Notes: generated by a model not told the origin, from the letters alone. DNA of 64,000 nucleotides from Nocardia africana NBRC 100379 (GCF_001612635.1 NZ_BDAV01000011.1:372001-436000), one strand, 5' to 3'. Counted from the first letter of the stretch, positions 24,902 to 33,671 are shown. Translations and numbers: made by a program.

Positions 24902-26533
24902 TCAGGGCAGGCCGTAGGCCAGGAGGACGTTGCCCGGTGCGCCTTGGGTGATCGGGTGCAGGTAGCCGGAGTTTGTGTAGAGCATGCCGTTCGAGATGAC
25001 CGCGCCGTTGCCGTTGAGCGAGCCGCCGGTGCCTGGCACCAGGTTCACAGTCGTATAGGCGCCCAACGTGTTCAGGTCCTCGAGGATCGCGCCGGTATCG
25101 GCCGAGAAGACGCGTAGGTGACCGTCGACACTACCCTCGTAGACGAGCCCGGGCGTCGCGGATACCGCATTCGGCATGGCCCGACACTGCTGGTCGACCA
25201 ATTTTATGCCGGGCGGGCACAGGGTGGGCGGGTTCGGGGTGCTCCAGACGCGTGAGCCGTCGGCCGGGTTCAGGGCGAACAGAGTGCCCGGACCGGCCTG
25301 GTAGGTGGCCACGTACAGGCGTTTGCCGTCGTAGGCTGCGCCCCATTGGATACCTTGCAGCGACTCGGCGCCCTGCACCGGCAGGGGGGTGGACGGAGAC
25401 GACAGCTGGGATTGCCAGATGATGGCGCCGTTCGTGGCGTCGAGCAGATGGTAGATGCCGCTCTTCTGACCCGCGCCGACGACTCTGCGTCCGTTGATGG
25501 TGAAAATGTTCGGCTGAGTGCCGAAGTCGTAGTCGTGACCGGGATTCGGGCAGTTCCCGCCGGCCGGTGGCACCAGGCAGCGGACGTTCCACGTGTCGTT
25601 CGGGGTCATCTGATGATTCCAACGGACCGCCCCGCTCCCGAGGTCCAGCGCGGCGATCGCTTCCGCTCCGTCGGGCGTGCCGGTGTAGGGATTTCCGGAG
25701 GTGTAGTACAACGTGTTGGTCGTCGGGTCGATGGTGGGTGAGGACCAAATCGCCCCACCGCTGGGCGCCAATGCCGGCGTGCCGCCGGTCGGCTCCGACG
25801 GCGGAATCGTGTAGTGCTGCCACTTGATAGCGCCGCTCGCGGCATCGACCGCCACCATGCTGCCTCGAAACGAGCAGCACTGGTAGGCGGGGTTGACCGC
25901 TTGGCCCTCCTCCTGACTCGAGGTGCCCACGTAGACCGTGCCGTTGTACACCAACGGTGAGCTGGTAATGATCGCCCATGGGTGCTGGTCGAGTTTGGCG
26001 CTCCAACGCTTGGCGCCTGTCGCTGCGTCGAGTGCCCACAGGTTGGCCGAGTTGTCACCGAAGTAGACGATGCCGCCCACGACCGCAATCCCGTCGCGCA
26101 ACCCGTACGTGGGAAGGTTCCCAAGAGTCGTGTGGGCGTCGAACGACCATTTGGACCGACCGGTCTTGGCATCGAGAGCGTACAGCTTTCCGTCGCGCCC
26201 GCCGACGTAGAGGACATTGCCCACTACTGCGGGCTGACTGGATGCGGCGACGGCGCCTGGGAAGGCGAACGCCCACTCGAGTTTCAACGAACCGACATTG
26301 GTGGGCGTGAGAGTGGTTTCGTTCGGATTGTATCGGGAACCGGTCGGGTCGAACTGCCACATGGGCCAGTCTCCGCCGGCCGCCGGAGACTGCGCGGAGG
26401 CGACGGAGGTGAACAACAGGACAACCGCCACGAGTGGAAAACACGCGCGGAGTAGTAGCTTTCGGAGCCTGGCTGGGAACGCGGCGCGACCGATGGCGTC
26501 GGCCTTGCCGTTCACGGTCGTACGTATGTTCAT
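24902..26533 (-). CDS. Secreted PQQ-type beta-propeller protein (quinoprotein dehydrogenase-like)
   Basis: About 543 residues from ATG at 26533 (MNIRTTV), with AAGGA 9 bases upstream. A signal peptide (LLLRACFPLVAVVLLFTSVASA) ends near residue 47. The rest is a propeller of repeated blades, each with a piece such as LYALDAKTGRSKWSF, LWALDAATGAKRWS or LFALNPADGSRVWS. Adjacent Cys residues in YQCCSF recall the vicinal disulfide over PQQ in alcohol dehydrogenases. It resembles polyvinyl-alcohol dehydrogenase or glucose-dehydrogenase-type enzymes acting outside the cell. No PQQ biosynthesis gene is seen nearby. Confidence 0.8.
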   Translation of the reverse strand: MNIRTTVNGKADAIGRAAFPARLRKLLLRACFPLVAVVLLFTSVASAQSPAAGGDWPMWQFDPTGSRYNPNETTLTPTNVGSLKLEWAFAFPGAVAASSQPAVVGNVLYVGGRDGKLYALDAKTGRSKWSFDAHTTLGNLPTYGLRDGIAVVGGIVYFGDNSANLWALDAATGAKRWSAKLDQHPWAIITSSPLVYNGTVYVGTSSQEEGQAVNPAYQCCSFRGSMVAVDAASGAIKWQHYTIPPSEPTGGTPALAPSGGAIWSSPTIDPTTNTLYYTSGNPYTGTPDGAEAIAALDLGSGAVRWNHQMTPNDTWNVRCLVPPAGGNCPNPGHDYDFGTQPNIFTINGRRVVGAGQKSGIYHLLDATNGAIIWQSQLSSPSTPLPVQGAESLQGIQWGAAYDGKRLYVATYQAGPGTLFALNPADGSRVWSTPNPPTLCPPGIKLVDQQCRAMPNAVSATPGLVYEGSVDGHLRVFSADTGAILEDLNTLGAYTTVNLVPGTGGSLNGNGAVISNGMLYTNSGYLHPITQGAPGNVLLAYGLP

Positions 26534-27386
26534 CAGCTGAATCCTTCTGACCACAGCGCGATTTCATCGCCGAAGAGCCACGGTGCGCCGATCCGGCCTC
26601 GACCGGCCCTGGCCGGTGTTCGGGAGCAGTGCATGGATGTTGCTGCTGTGCGGCACTTTCCCACGAATTATCGCCGTTTGAACCCGAATCTGTCCCGGTT
26701 CCCCGAAATCGGACCGATGTTCCCCAGGTTTCGCCGACGAACGCTGCCGCCGGCGGCGACGCCGGCGCGATGAGGTACGTGGGAAGTTTGGCCAAAGAGG
26801 CGGGGTGATGGGCCGCTTTCAGGCGGAGTCTGTCACGGCTGATCGGTCGGCCACCGAACGAGCCGAACTGAGAATGGCCTCTGATAATCCAATCTGCCCG
26901 CGGACGACGAAATCCGGGTGGGTTCTTCGGCGTGAGAGATAGTTCGGAGCCTGTATCAAGTGTCGCCGAGCCGCTGCGATCCCGAACTCGCCAGGCTCGG
27001 ACTGGGAATCCGGGCTTACCAAGTCATGAAGGTCGTTCATCACATGGCTGAGATCGCCAACTTCGGACAACAGCCGCCGGTCCGAGGGTTAGCCGGCCGT
27101 CACCGCGGTCTGACCGGTGTCGCGATCAACATCGTCGTGCAATGGCGCGGCGCAGGCGCGCGCTACCGCGCCGGGTGGCGCGACTTCGTTGACGGCATCG
27201 CCCCGGCTCGCAGACCGGATGGCGCGCATGCCACTTCATCTCCACGGCGCACGCAGCAGAGTCCGGCGGCGCCGGGACGGCCGGCGTCGGCGCCTGTGCT
27301 GCCACCACGACAGCAGCATATCGACCTACTCACCACGCGCGGTGTGTCAGCAATCATTCAGCGTTCACGGGCGGGATAATCCGCAT
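26534..27386. other. Long intergenic region without a supported gene
   Basis: About 850 bases between two divergent exported-protein genes. Several short frames exist, among them a minus-strand one of 83 codons at 26819-27070 (MSEVGDLSHVMNDLHDLVSP), but none has a recognised domain or a clear ribosome site. The region must hold the promoters of both neighbours. No hairpin or repeat that I can support stands out. Confidence 0.4.
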
Positions 27387-28409
27387 ATGACGTCGATCGG
27401 GCTGTCCCGCAGAGCGACGCTCGCCCTGGCAGCGAGCGTACCGTTGAGCGTTGTGGCATCCCGACGCGCAGTGGCCGCCGCCCCGCCGATCCGATACACG
27501 ATGACGGCGTTCACCAACGCCAGCCAGATCGATATGTGGGTCTACGAATCCACCGACGCAACGAATTTCCGGCTCGTCCAGGCCGACGCCTACCGGCCGC
27601 CGGACGCCGACCCCGCCGACACCCCGGCAGCGGCGGCCACGACCAAGAAGGGCTTGTGCCGCGACCCCAGCGTCTTTCGTCACATCGACGGCGAGTACTA
27701 CGTGACGTACACGACCGCATGGGACGGCAACACCATCGGGTTCGCTCGCAGCCACGACCGGATCGACTGGGAGTTCTTGTACGAGTATACGATTCCGTTC
27801 GGCGGTGTCACTCATACCTGGGCGCCGGAATGGTTCGTCGACCGTGACGGCACGGTCAGCGTCCTGGTGAACATCAACGACGGCACGGTCTTCCGGCCCT
27901 ACGTCATGACAGCGACCACCTCATCGCTGAGCCGGCTGCATTGGACCACGCCCACACCGCTGGCAGGCATCATTCCGGCACCGGGCGGCCTCGGCTACAT
28001 CGACACCACGGTCAAGGTGTCGCAGGGACGCTACTACGCGTTCGTCAAGAACGAATCGACCAAGAACGTCGAGGTCGCGGTGGCCGACCGGCTGGTCGGC
28101 CCGTACACGTTCGCGCGAACCGGCAACTGGGCGCGCTGGGGCGGACCGGGCCCGGGACAACCGCGCGAGGGACAGTGCGTGATCCCTCTCCCCGACGGCC
28201 GATGGCGGATCTACCTCGATGCCTACGACCTCGACGAACCCACGCACGGTCACTATCTCTACAGCGACACCGTCACCGGCGACCTGCTCGGCGAGTGGAC
28301 CACACCGAAGGACCTGCCCGTCCTGTCCGGTTTCGTCCGCCACTTCACCGTGTTGCCCGAACAGTTGAACACCGGCCCGCAACCGGGCCCGAAGCCCGCC
28401 ACGCGGTGA
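27387..28409 (+). CDS. Tat-exported GH43-like glycoside hydrolase
   Basis: 340 residues with a twin-arginine type leader (GLSRRATLALAASVPLSVVA, cut before APPIRYTM). The body has the five-bladed propeller markers of the GH43/GH117 group: CRDPSVFRHIDGEYYVTYTT (acidic base region), IGFARSHDRIDWEF, THTWAPEWFVDRDG, and VKVSQGRYYAFVKNESTKNVEVA. It would act outside the cell, probably on arabinose- or xylose-containing polysaccharide; substrate is inferred. A terminator hairpin follows the stop. Confidence 0.78.
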   Translation: MTSIGLSRRATLALAASVPLSVVASRRAVAAAPPIRYTMTAFTNASQIDMWVYESTDATNFRLVQADAYRPPDADPADTPAAAATTKKGLCRDPSVFRHIDGEYYVTYTTAWDGNTIGFARSHDRIDWEFLYEYTIPFGGVTHTWAPEWFVDRDGTVSVLVNINDGTVFRPYVMTATTSSLSRLHWTTPTPLAGIIPAPGGLGYIDTTVKVSQGRYYAFVKNESTKNVEVAVADRLVGPYTFARTGNWARWGGPGPGQPREGQCVIPLPDGRWRIYLDAYDLDEPTHGHYLYSDTVTGDLLGEWTTPKDLPVLSGFVRHFTVLPEQLNTGPQPGPKPATR

Positions 28410-28425
28410 GGACGATCGGGCCGCG

Positions 28426-28446
28426 GCCTGGCCGCACCGGCCAGGC
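28426..28446 (+). terminator. Hairpin terminator after the GH43-like gene
   Basis: GCCTGGCC and GGCCAGGC are perfect 8-base arms around a GCACC loop, 17 bases after the stop. Confidence 0.6.
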
Positions 28447-28574
28447 ACCCACGGCCCGCTCTCGGCATAGTCACGGAACGCGCGAAAAGCGGGCGGCGCA
28501 AAGGAATTCGGGGTTCCGGTAGTAATCGCGCGGGAACAATGACAACGGCTTGACCAGCGGTTATGTCCTTACCG

Positions 28575-28765
28575 GGATCTCGGCAAGACCTGGACTCGAC
28601 CCGCACCCCCCTCAGCATCCTGCGCGATCAGCTGACCCGGCTCGACACCCCCGCCGACGAACTCGCCGCCGGGCTGCATCCGTTCGTATCCGGGGGCGCC
28701 TCCGCCGGACTGTTCGACGGCCCCACCACCACAAGGGAAGACGCGCTGCTGGCGCGTCGAGTGTT
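28575..28765 (+). pseudogene. Fragment resembling a conjugation (VirB4/TraC-like) ATPase
   Basis: The frame reads PLSILRDQLTRLD, then ADELAAGLHPFVSGGASAGLFDGPTTT. The segment PFVxGxxAGLFDGPTT is found in VirB4/TraC-type ATPases of actinobacterial conjugative elements. The fragment is joined in frame to the leader of the next TetR gene and has no Walker motifs. The assignment comes from memory of one motif only. Confidence 0.35.
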
Positions 28766-28775
28766 TCATCACATA

Positions 28776-28822
28776 ACGAACATGTTCGTAAAGAGCGTGT
28801 TCGTAACGAACATGTTCGTTAC
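28776..28822. promoter_or_regulatory. Two operator copies for the TetR-monooxygenase operon
   Basis: ACGAACATGTTCGT at 28776-28789 and the 20-base perfect palindrome GTAACGAACATGTTCGTTAC at 28803-28822 share the same core. Their centres are 30 bases apart (three helical turns). The second ends 10 bases before the TetR start, so the TetR protein most likely represses its own operon. Confidence 0.8.
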
Positions 28823-28832
28823 AATCGGATTC

Positions 28833-29570
28833 GTGAGTGAGCATCGAGTTGTCCGCAGTCGCCGGGAGCGCCCGAGCAAGCCTGCGTTGACGCGTGATCG
28901 TGTTGTCGCCGCTGCGGTGGCGGTGATGAGGTCGGACGGTTTGGAGAAACTGACTCTGCGTCGGCTGGCGACTGAGCTCGATACCGGGCCGGCGTCGCTG
29001 TATGTGTATTTCCGCAACGTGGCCGATCTGCATGCGGCGGTGCTCGACGAATTGCTGGCCAGCGTCGATCTCGGTCCGGTCGGCGCACCCGGGGATTGGC
29101 GTGAGCGCCTCGAAGCAGTCCTTTCCTCCTATGTCGGTGTCCTGATGCAGTATCCGCCGTTGGCACGGTCGGCCCTGCTGACCCGCCCGTCGGGGCCCTG
29201 CTATCTCGACCTGGTGGAGGCGCTGGTGGCGCTGCTGCGTGAGGGCGGCGTCGAAGCGGACAGGGCGGCCTGGGCGGTGGATCTGCTGATGCAGGTCACC
29301 ACTGCCACGGGTGCTGAACAGGCCACACGCCGAGAGAACCCCCGTGACGGCGACGAATGGGACGCACTGGTCGCCGCAATCGAGAATGCCGACGTGGGGC
29401 GCTACCCGCAGATCCGCGACCTGGGACAGCTGCTGCTGTCCGGGACCGGCACCACCCGCATGCGCTGGGCCCTGTCGGTCCTGCTCAACGGGATCCTGGC
29501 CACCGCGCTACCGGCGCCGACTCCGGCTTCACCATCCGAAATCGACACCAGCGAAGGAGAACGATCATGA
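28833..29570 (+). CDS. TetR-family regulator of the FAD monooxygenase operon
   Basis: 245 residues from the GTG at 28833 (VSEHRVVRSRRER), the first start after the operator; the frame stays open further up into unrelated sequence. The helix-turn-helix lies at residues about 20-65 (RDRVVAAAVAVMRSDGLEKL, then TLRRLATELDTGPASLYVYF). The C-terminal part has the TetR_C pattern seen with tetracycline-type regulators. Its TGA overlaps the monooxygenase ATG (ATGA), so the two are translationally coupled. The two palindromes upstream indicate autoregulation. Confidence 0.88.
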   Translation: MSEHRVVRSRRERPSKPALTRDRVVAAAVAVMRSDGLEKLTLRRLATELDTGPASLYVYFRNVADLHAAVLDELLASVDLGPVGAPGDWRERLEAVLSSYVGVLMQYPPLARSALLTRPSGPCYLDLVEALVALLREGGVEADRAAWAVDLLMQVTTATGAEQATRRENPRDGDEWDALVAAIENADVGRYPQIRDLGQLLLSGTGTTRMRWALSVLLNGILATALPAPTPASPSEIDTSEGERS

Positions 29571-31171
29571 ACACCATCAACGAAACCACCACCCCCGATC
29601 CGATCCCTGTTCTCATCATCGGCGGCAGCCTGGTCGGTCTGTCCGCAGCGGTATTCCTGGCTTGGCGCGGCGTGCCCGTCGTGGTCGTCGACAAGCACCG
29701 CGGCAGCTCGCCGCATCCGAGGGCGATCGGCTTCACCACCCGCACGGTGGAACACTTCCGGCAGGTCGGGGTTGAGGTTCCACCCTCACTGCAGGGCATG
29801 AAGCCACCGCGCCGGGCGCGGGTGGAGAGCCTGACCGGCCGATGGTTCGAGGAGTACCCATGGACGCCAGGTGGGAAGGACGCCTACGGCGCGGAGGCCT
29901 CGCCGGTACACGCGATCGCGATCACCCAGGACCGGCTCGAACCCCTCCTGCGTGACCGTGCCGCCGAGTTGGGTGCGGACCTACGACTGGGCACCGAACT
30001 GCTCGACTTCGCACAGGACGACGACGGCGTGACCGCGACATTGCGCCGCCGCGACGATGGCCATGAATATCGTGTGCGCGCCCGCTATATGGTGGCCGCG
30101 GACGGCGCCACGAGCGCCGTGCGGGAGACGTTGGGTATCGGCCGCCACGGCGCGGGTCCGCTGTCGGTGCAGCGCAGCATCCTGTTCCGCGCACCACTGG
30201 ATGAGTACCTCGAGCACGGCGTGGTCCAGTTCGAGATCGAGCGGCCCGACCTGAAGGCATTCCTGACCACCTATTCCGACGGCCGATGGGTGCTGATGCT
30301 CAGCGACGACATCGACCGCGACACCGATGAGCAGATCCGGGTGGTGCAGCAGGCGATCGGCCGCACCGACATCCCCGTAGAGTTGGTGACCACCGGCCGC
30401 TGGGACCTGGCCGGGCTGATCGCCGACCGCTTCTCCGACGGCCGGGTGTTCCTCGCCGGCGACGCCGCCCACCAATTGCCGCCCAACCGTGGCGGTTTCG
30501 GCGCCAACACCGGTATCGACGACGTACACAACCTGGCCTGGAAACTCGCCGCGGTGCTCTCGGGTGAATCCCGCCCGGCGCTGCTGGACACCTACGACGC
30601 CGAACGCCGCCCGATCGCGGACCTGCGCCACGATCAACTCTTCGCCCGCGCCGACTACAAGGCCTACCTGACGACCCCCACGACCGACGTACCGGTGCTC
30701 GACGACGCTGCGATCGAACTCGGCCAGCTCTACCGCTCGGCCGCCGTCCTCGGCGCGGGCGGCGACCTGCCGCCGGCACGGCGACCCGACGAGTGGGCCG
30801 GTCAACCCGGAACCCGCGCGCCGCACCTGGCCCTTACCGATCCCGGCACCAGCTCGACACTGGACCTGTTCGGCCGTGGATGGGTCGCGGTGTCCGAGGA
30901 CGCCCGTTGGCGCGCGGCCGCCGCCACCGCCTCGCAGCAGCTCGGTGTCACGGTCGGATTCGTAGAGATCGGCATCGATGTCAAGACAGTGGAATCGGAC
31001 GTCTTCGACACCGCCTACGGACTCTCCGGCACCGGGGCCTCGCTGGTTCGCCCCGACGGCTACATCGCCTGGCGCGCGGTCGCGGTTCCCGACGACCCCG
31101 CCACGGCACTGACCCAGGCCCTGGCACAGGCCGACCACACGACCCGCCGGCCCTCCGCGGCGAGCCTGTGA
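29567..31171 (+). CDS. FAD-dependent aromatic monooxygenase (PheA/TfdB-like)
   Basis: 534 residues. The FAD site is VLIIGGSLVGLSAAVFLAWRG at about 13-33, followed by HPRAIGFTTRTVEHFRQVG. The NAD(P)H/FAD motif ARYMVAADGATSAVRETLGI is near residue 185, and GRVFLAGDAAHQLPPNRGGFGANTGIDDVHNLAWKLA is near 300. A thioredoxin-like C-terminal domain (LDLFGRGWVAVSEDA) completes the phenol-hydroxylase type. Members hydroxylate phenols or polyketide rings and can also inactivate antibiotics such as rifampicin and tetracycline. GAAGGAG lies before the start. It is coupled to TetR upstream and to a truncated SnoaL-like gene downstream. Confidence 0.9.
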   Translation: MNTINETTTPDPIPVLIIGGSLVGLSAAVFLAWRGVPVVVVDKHRGSSPHPRAIGFTTRTVEHFRQVGVEVPPSLQGMKPPRRARVESLTGRWFEEYPWTPGGKDAYGAEASPVHAIAITQDRLEPLLRDRAAELGADLRLGTELLDFAQDDDGVTATLRRRDDGHEYRVRARYMVAADGATSAVRETLGIGRHGAGPLSVQRSILFRAPLDEYLEHGVVQFEIERPDLKAFLTTYSDGRWVLMLSDDIDRDTDEQIRVVQQAIGRTDIPVELVTTGRWDLAGLIADRFSDGRVFLAGDAAHQLPPNRGGFGANTGIDDVHNLAWKLAAVLSGESRPALLDTYDAERRPIADLRHDQLFARADYKAYLTTPTTDVPVLDDAAIELGQLYRSAAVLGAGGDLPPARRPDEWAGQPGTRAPHLALTDPGTSSTLDLFGRGWVAVSEDARWRAAAATASQQLGVTVGFVEIGIDVKTVESDVFDTAYGLSGTGASLVRPDGYIAWRAVAVPDDPATALTQALAQADHTTRRPSAASL

Positions 31172-31440
31172 TGAGCACGCTCGACCGACGCCGCACCCGC
31201 CTCGAAGACCTCGCCGCGATTCAGGAGTTGGCCGCACGCTATGCCCGCGCGATCAATCATGGATACGCAGGCAAAACCCTCGACACCGAGGCGGTGCGCG
31301 AGGTCTTCACTCCAGGGGCGCGCTGGCACAGCGATGGCTTCGGCGGCTCGCCATCCATGCCCCGCCCAACTGACCCGTGCAGGACCCGAAACCCGAACAT
31401 GGTTGCGGGCCTTATCGGCCATCTCCTCCAGCGCCAGTAG
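31171..31440 (+). pseudogene. SnoaL-like protein, truncated after about 55 residues
   Basis: ATG at 31171 shares its A with the monooxygenase TGA. The first part (RRRTRLEDLAAIQELAARYARAINHGY, then TEAVREVFTPGARWHSDGFG) is the N-terminus of an NTF2/SnoaL-type ring-modifying protein. After about 31340 the frame turns into unrelated sequence (SMPRPTDPCRTRN) and stops at 31440. The gene was probably the third member of the operon before a deletion. Confidence 0.65.
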
Positions 31441-31849
31441 TGCACCCCTGGACACGCCGCCTCTATTTGCGTGGGCGCCTTCCCGCTGGCTGCCACCGGG
31501 CTCCTCCCGGGTCTGCGCCTCGCGAGGAGCGCGCCAACCCCGGCCGGACTCACCCGCAGGTATGACATCGCGACCGGCGCCGAGCCCCGACTCCGATGAA
31601 CCTTCGCCCCCTGTCGTCGTCGGCGCCGAGTTTCCGAGAAGCGATAAGGCCCAGGCAATTTCCGCGGTCGGTCGGAGCCTGCGGTGTCGAGGAGTGCGAT
31701 GAGTCCGGGTAGTCACTACGCAAGCTCATCGACGAGATCCACTGCGGCGCAACCACTCCCGAGGGTGGCAAAGCCGGTGGATCTCACCCGTGGGTATGGT
31801 GATCCGCCACCGGAGCGGCGACAGTGGAATGTCGTGTGCGACGGGAAAC
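31441..31849. other. Gene debris without a recognised feature
   Basis: About 400 bases after the truncated SnoaL gene. The minus strand contains a plausible but startless stretch (REEPGGSQREGAHANRGG, then ALLALEEMADKARNHVRVSGP), and the plus strand RKLIDEIHCGATTPEGGKAGG near 31710. Neither can be assigned. No repeat or hairpin was found. Confidence 0.3.
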
Positions 31850-32083
31850 TCAGAAGCAGTAGGGGAATTTGCACGTGGACGGATCGTTGGGGCCGAAGAT
31901 CGCGGCTATCAGGCCGTTGATCAACACGTCTGCGGCACCCGACCCGGTGCTGATTGCGATGTCCTGTGCGCCGGCAACCGACGGGGCGGCGACCTCGGGC
32001 TGTGTTGCCGCGGCGGTGGCTGTGATCGGGGTGGTGATGAGGATGCCCGCCGTGACTGCCAGCATCGTCTTTCGAGTAATCAT
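31850..32083 (-). CDS. Small secreted peptide with C-terminal Cys pair
   Basis: 77 residues from the ATG at 32083, preceded by GAAGGAT. A signal peptide (MLAVTAGILITTPITATAAA) is cut near residue 26. The mature part of about 50 residues has VLINGLIAAIFGPNDPSTCKF and ends PYCF. The two Cys near the end could form a small loop. It sits next to the DUF3558 lipoprotein on the same strand and is probably co-transcribed. Unknown function. Confidence 0.68.
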   Translation of the reverse strand: MITRKTMLAVTAGILITTPITATAAATQPEVAAPSVAGAQDIAISTGSGAADVLINGLIAAIFGPNDPSTCKFPYCF

Positions 32084-32117
32084 GGGATCCTTCGTTCGAT
32101 TGTCGGGTGATGCGCGG

Positions 32118-32972
32118 TTAAGGAAGTGACCTGGAAAGGGCTGCTCCCAGACGGTTCGCTTCGGCGCAGGGTTCGCCTTCGCCGGTCTGGACGCGTGCAT
32201 TGCGCACAGTAAGCACGATGCTGCCGAAAGCGGCCGGCGTTCCGGTGTAGCAACCCAGCTTGTTGGTGTCTTGCACCGCGCGAAACACGACCACGTCTCG
32301 GCCGTAGTACTGAGTCCTGTGCACGTCGTTGTACTTACCGGAGGCGAGCTGATCGTCCAGGGTGCTATCGGAGGCGGTGACGACCAGTTCGTAGGACTGA
32401 TCGGCGGATTGCCACTTGCAGACGCGCGCGGCCGGGTTCCCGGCGTCGGCCACACGGGTCTTGGAGGATGTGTTCACACCCGCGGCGCTGAGCGCGGATT
32501 CCGACAGCGAACACGCGTCCCACACGGCCTCGGTGGTGGGGGCCGTTGTGGTGGAAGGGCTTCCCACTGCGGTGGTCGGGGGTGCGGTGTTGGGGTCTCC
32601 CACCGCGGTGGTAGGGGGTGCGGCGTTGGGGTCTCCCACTGCGGTGGTAGGGGGTGCGGTGTTTGCGGGCATTGTGGCGACATCGCCGGCCGAAGCCGGT
32701 GGCGGTGTCACTGATGCCCCACCGGTATGAGCGGTGGTGGCGGCACTGCTCGCCGAGACAGGCCCACTCGGGCTCGGCGAGTTGTTCACCGCCGTGCCGC
32801 AGGCTGCGAGCAACATCACGGCTCCACATGCTATTGACGCGAGACGGCTCCCGGGCCCGCCCCAACGCCCCTTCGAGAGTTGCCGAACCTTCAACGTTCC
32901 CGGACTTGTGGTCTGGGCATCGGATGACTCTCCAACTCCGGCAGCTGAGCTAATCCTGTCGGTGCCTGGCAA
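32118..32972 (-). CDS. DUF3558-family lipoprotein with a tandem-repeat linker
   Basis: Up to 284 residues; the start at 32972 is a TTG and a later TTG at 32894 is also possible. The signal peptide ends in the lipobox LLAAC (Cys58 of the long form). A Thr/Pro-rich linker holds three 12-residue repeats (N-T/A-APPTTAVG-D/S-P). The DUF3558 domain follows: WDACSLSESALSAAGV, ARVCKWQSADQSYELVV and a final CAEANRLGAALSRSLP. DUF3558 lipoproteins are common at the outer face of the membrane in mycobacteria and Nocardia. Their role is unproven. Confidence 0.78.
   Translation of the reverse strand: MPGTDRISSAAGVGESSDAQTTSPGTLKVRQLSKGRWGGPGSRLASIACGAVMLLAACGTAVNNSPSPSGPVSASSAATTAHTGGASVTPPPASAGDVATMPANTAPPTTAVGDPNAAPPTTAVGDPNTAPPTTAVGSPSTTTAPTTEAVWDACSLSESALSAAGVNTSSKTRVADAGNPAARVCKWQSADQSYELVVTASDSTLDDQLASGKYNDVHRTQYYGRDVVVFRAVQDTNKLGCYTGTPAAFGSIVLTVRNARVQTGEGEPCAEANRLGAALSRSLP
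32556..32663. repeat. Three 36-base tandem repeats in the lipoprotein linker
   Basis: Three nearly identical 36-base units code for NTAPPTTAVGDP, NAAPPTTAVGDP and NTAPPTTAVGSP. Copy number changes would alter linker length without a frameshift, so the surface reach of the lipoprotein may vary between strains. Confidence 0.8.
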
Positions 32973-33019
32973 AAGTGAATCCTTTCCGTGGCAATTGTTT
33001 CCTGGAGCCTCGAGCCAGG

Positions 33020-33184
33020 TCAGTTCGGAAGGCTGTTGGGAAAGCAGACAGGCCGCCAGATCGTTCCGCAGGCGAGGTTGTTCAGATCCGCGGAGCCACT
33101 GGCAATTCCGCTGTTTGCGTTCACCTGCGTCTCGCTCGTCTGGGCTCCGATCGGTGTCTCGGCCTGGGCGGGAGCGATGGACAC
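33020..33184 (-). CDS. Possible small exported peptide, damaged at the 5' end
   Basis: The frame reads VSIAPAQAETPIGAQTSETQ and ends TIWRPVCFPNSLPN, with IASGSADLNNLACG in the middle. IASGSADLNNL parallels LSTGSANLDCF of the peptide at 33310. The open frame begins after a TGA at about 33287 with no ATG, and the first GTG (33184) leaves no proper signal peptide. It is likely a decayed sister of the neighbouring peptide. Confidence 0.4.
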   Translation of the reverse strand: MSIAPAQAETPIGAQTSETQVNANSGIASGSADLNNLACGTIWRPVCFPNSLPN

Positions 33185-33309
33185 CAGAACGGCACCGTAT
33201 CGAGCGGACGGCCCCTCTCCGTTGACGCTTCCAAATGACTTGCGTCGCAGTCGGAACGGTGTGCCATCAGGTGGTTGGACGAGTCACCTGAGTTCTGGAG
33301 CCGGTTCGG

Positions 33310-33486
33310 TCAGCAGACTCCGGGCACTTCACCGTGTAAGAGGATTTGAATGAAGCAGTCCAGATTCGCGCTGCCGGTACTCAGACCCGGCGCGGGAGTC
33401 GCGTTCGCCTCGGCGGCACTCACCGTTGCCGCCAGCATGAGAGTAGCGGCCGCCGCGGAAACAACCACCTTGCGTTTGATGCCCAC
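33310..33486 (-). CDS. Small secreted peptide with two Cys
   Basis: 58 residues from the GTG at 33486, with AAGGAG 5 bases upstream. The signal peptide (VGIKRKVVVSAAAATLMLAA) ends at SAAEANA. The mature part is about 28 residues: TPAPGLSTGSANLDCFIQIL and HGEVPGVC. It follows the theme of the peptides at 12583 and 31850: short, exported, two Cys, hydrophobic tail. Function unknown. Confidence 0.6.
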   Translation of the reverse strand: MGIKRKVVVSAAAATLMLAATVSAAEANATPAPGLSTGSANLDCFIQILLHGEVPGVC

Positions 33487-33671
33487 ACTGATCTCCTTGT
33501 TGTTACATCCAGTCCCGGCGGCACTGCGACACCGGCGCGATCGGCCCGCTACAGCCGATTCGGGCACGCGCGACTCCGCGCATGCCTCGTTCCGCATGGA
33601 AAGACTCTCAGACGGAAACTCTGGCCATTCCCCTGATTGGGAAGCGAAGGGGGTCTCAGGCCCCGTACCTG

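Noticed and set aside
26819..27070. Minus-strand 83-codon frame starting MSEVGDLSHVMNDLH
   Set aside because: No ribosome site, no homology that I can recall, and the end is low in complexity.
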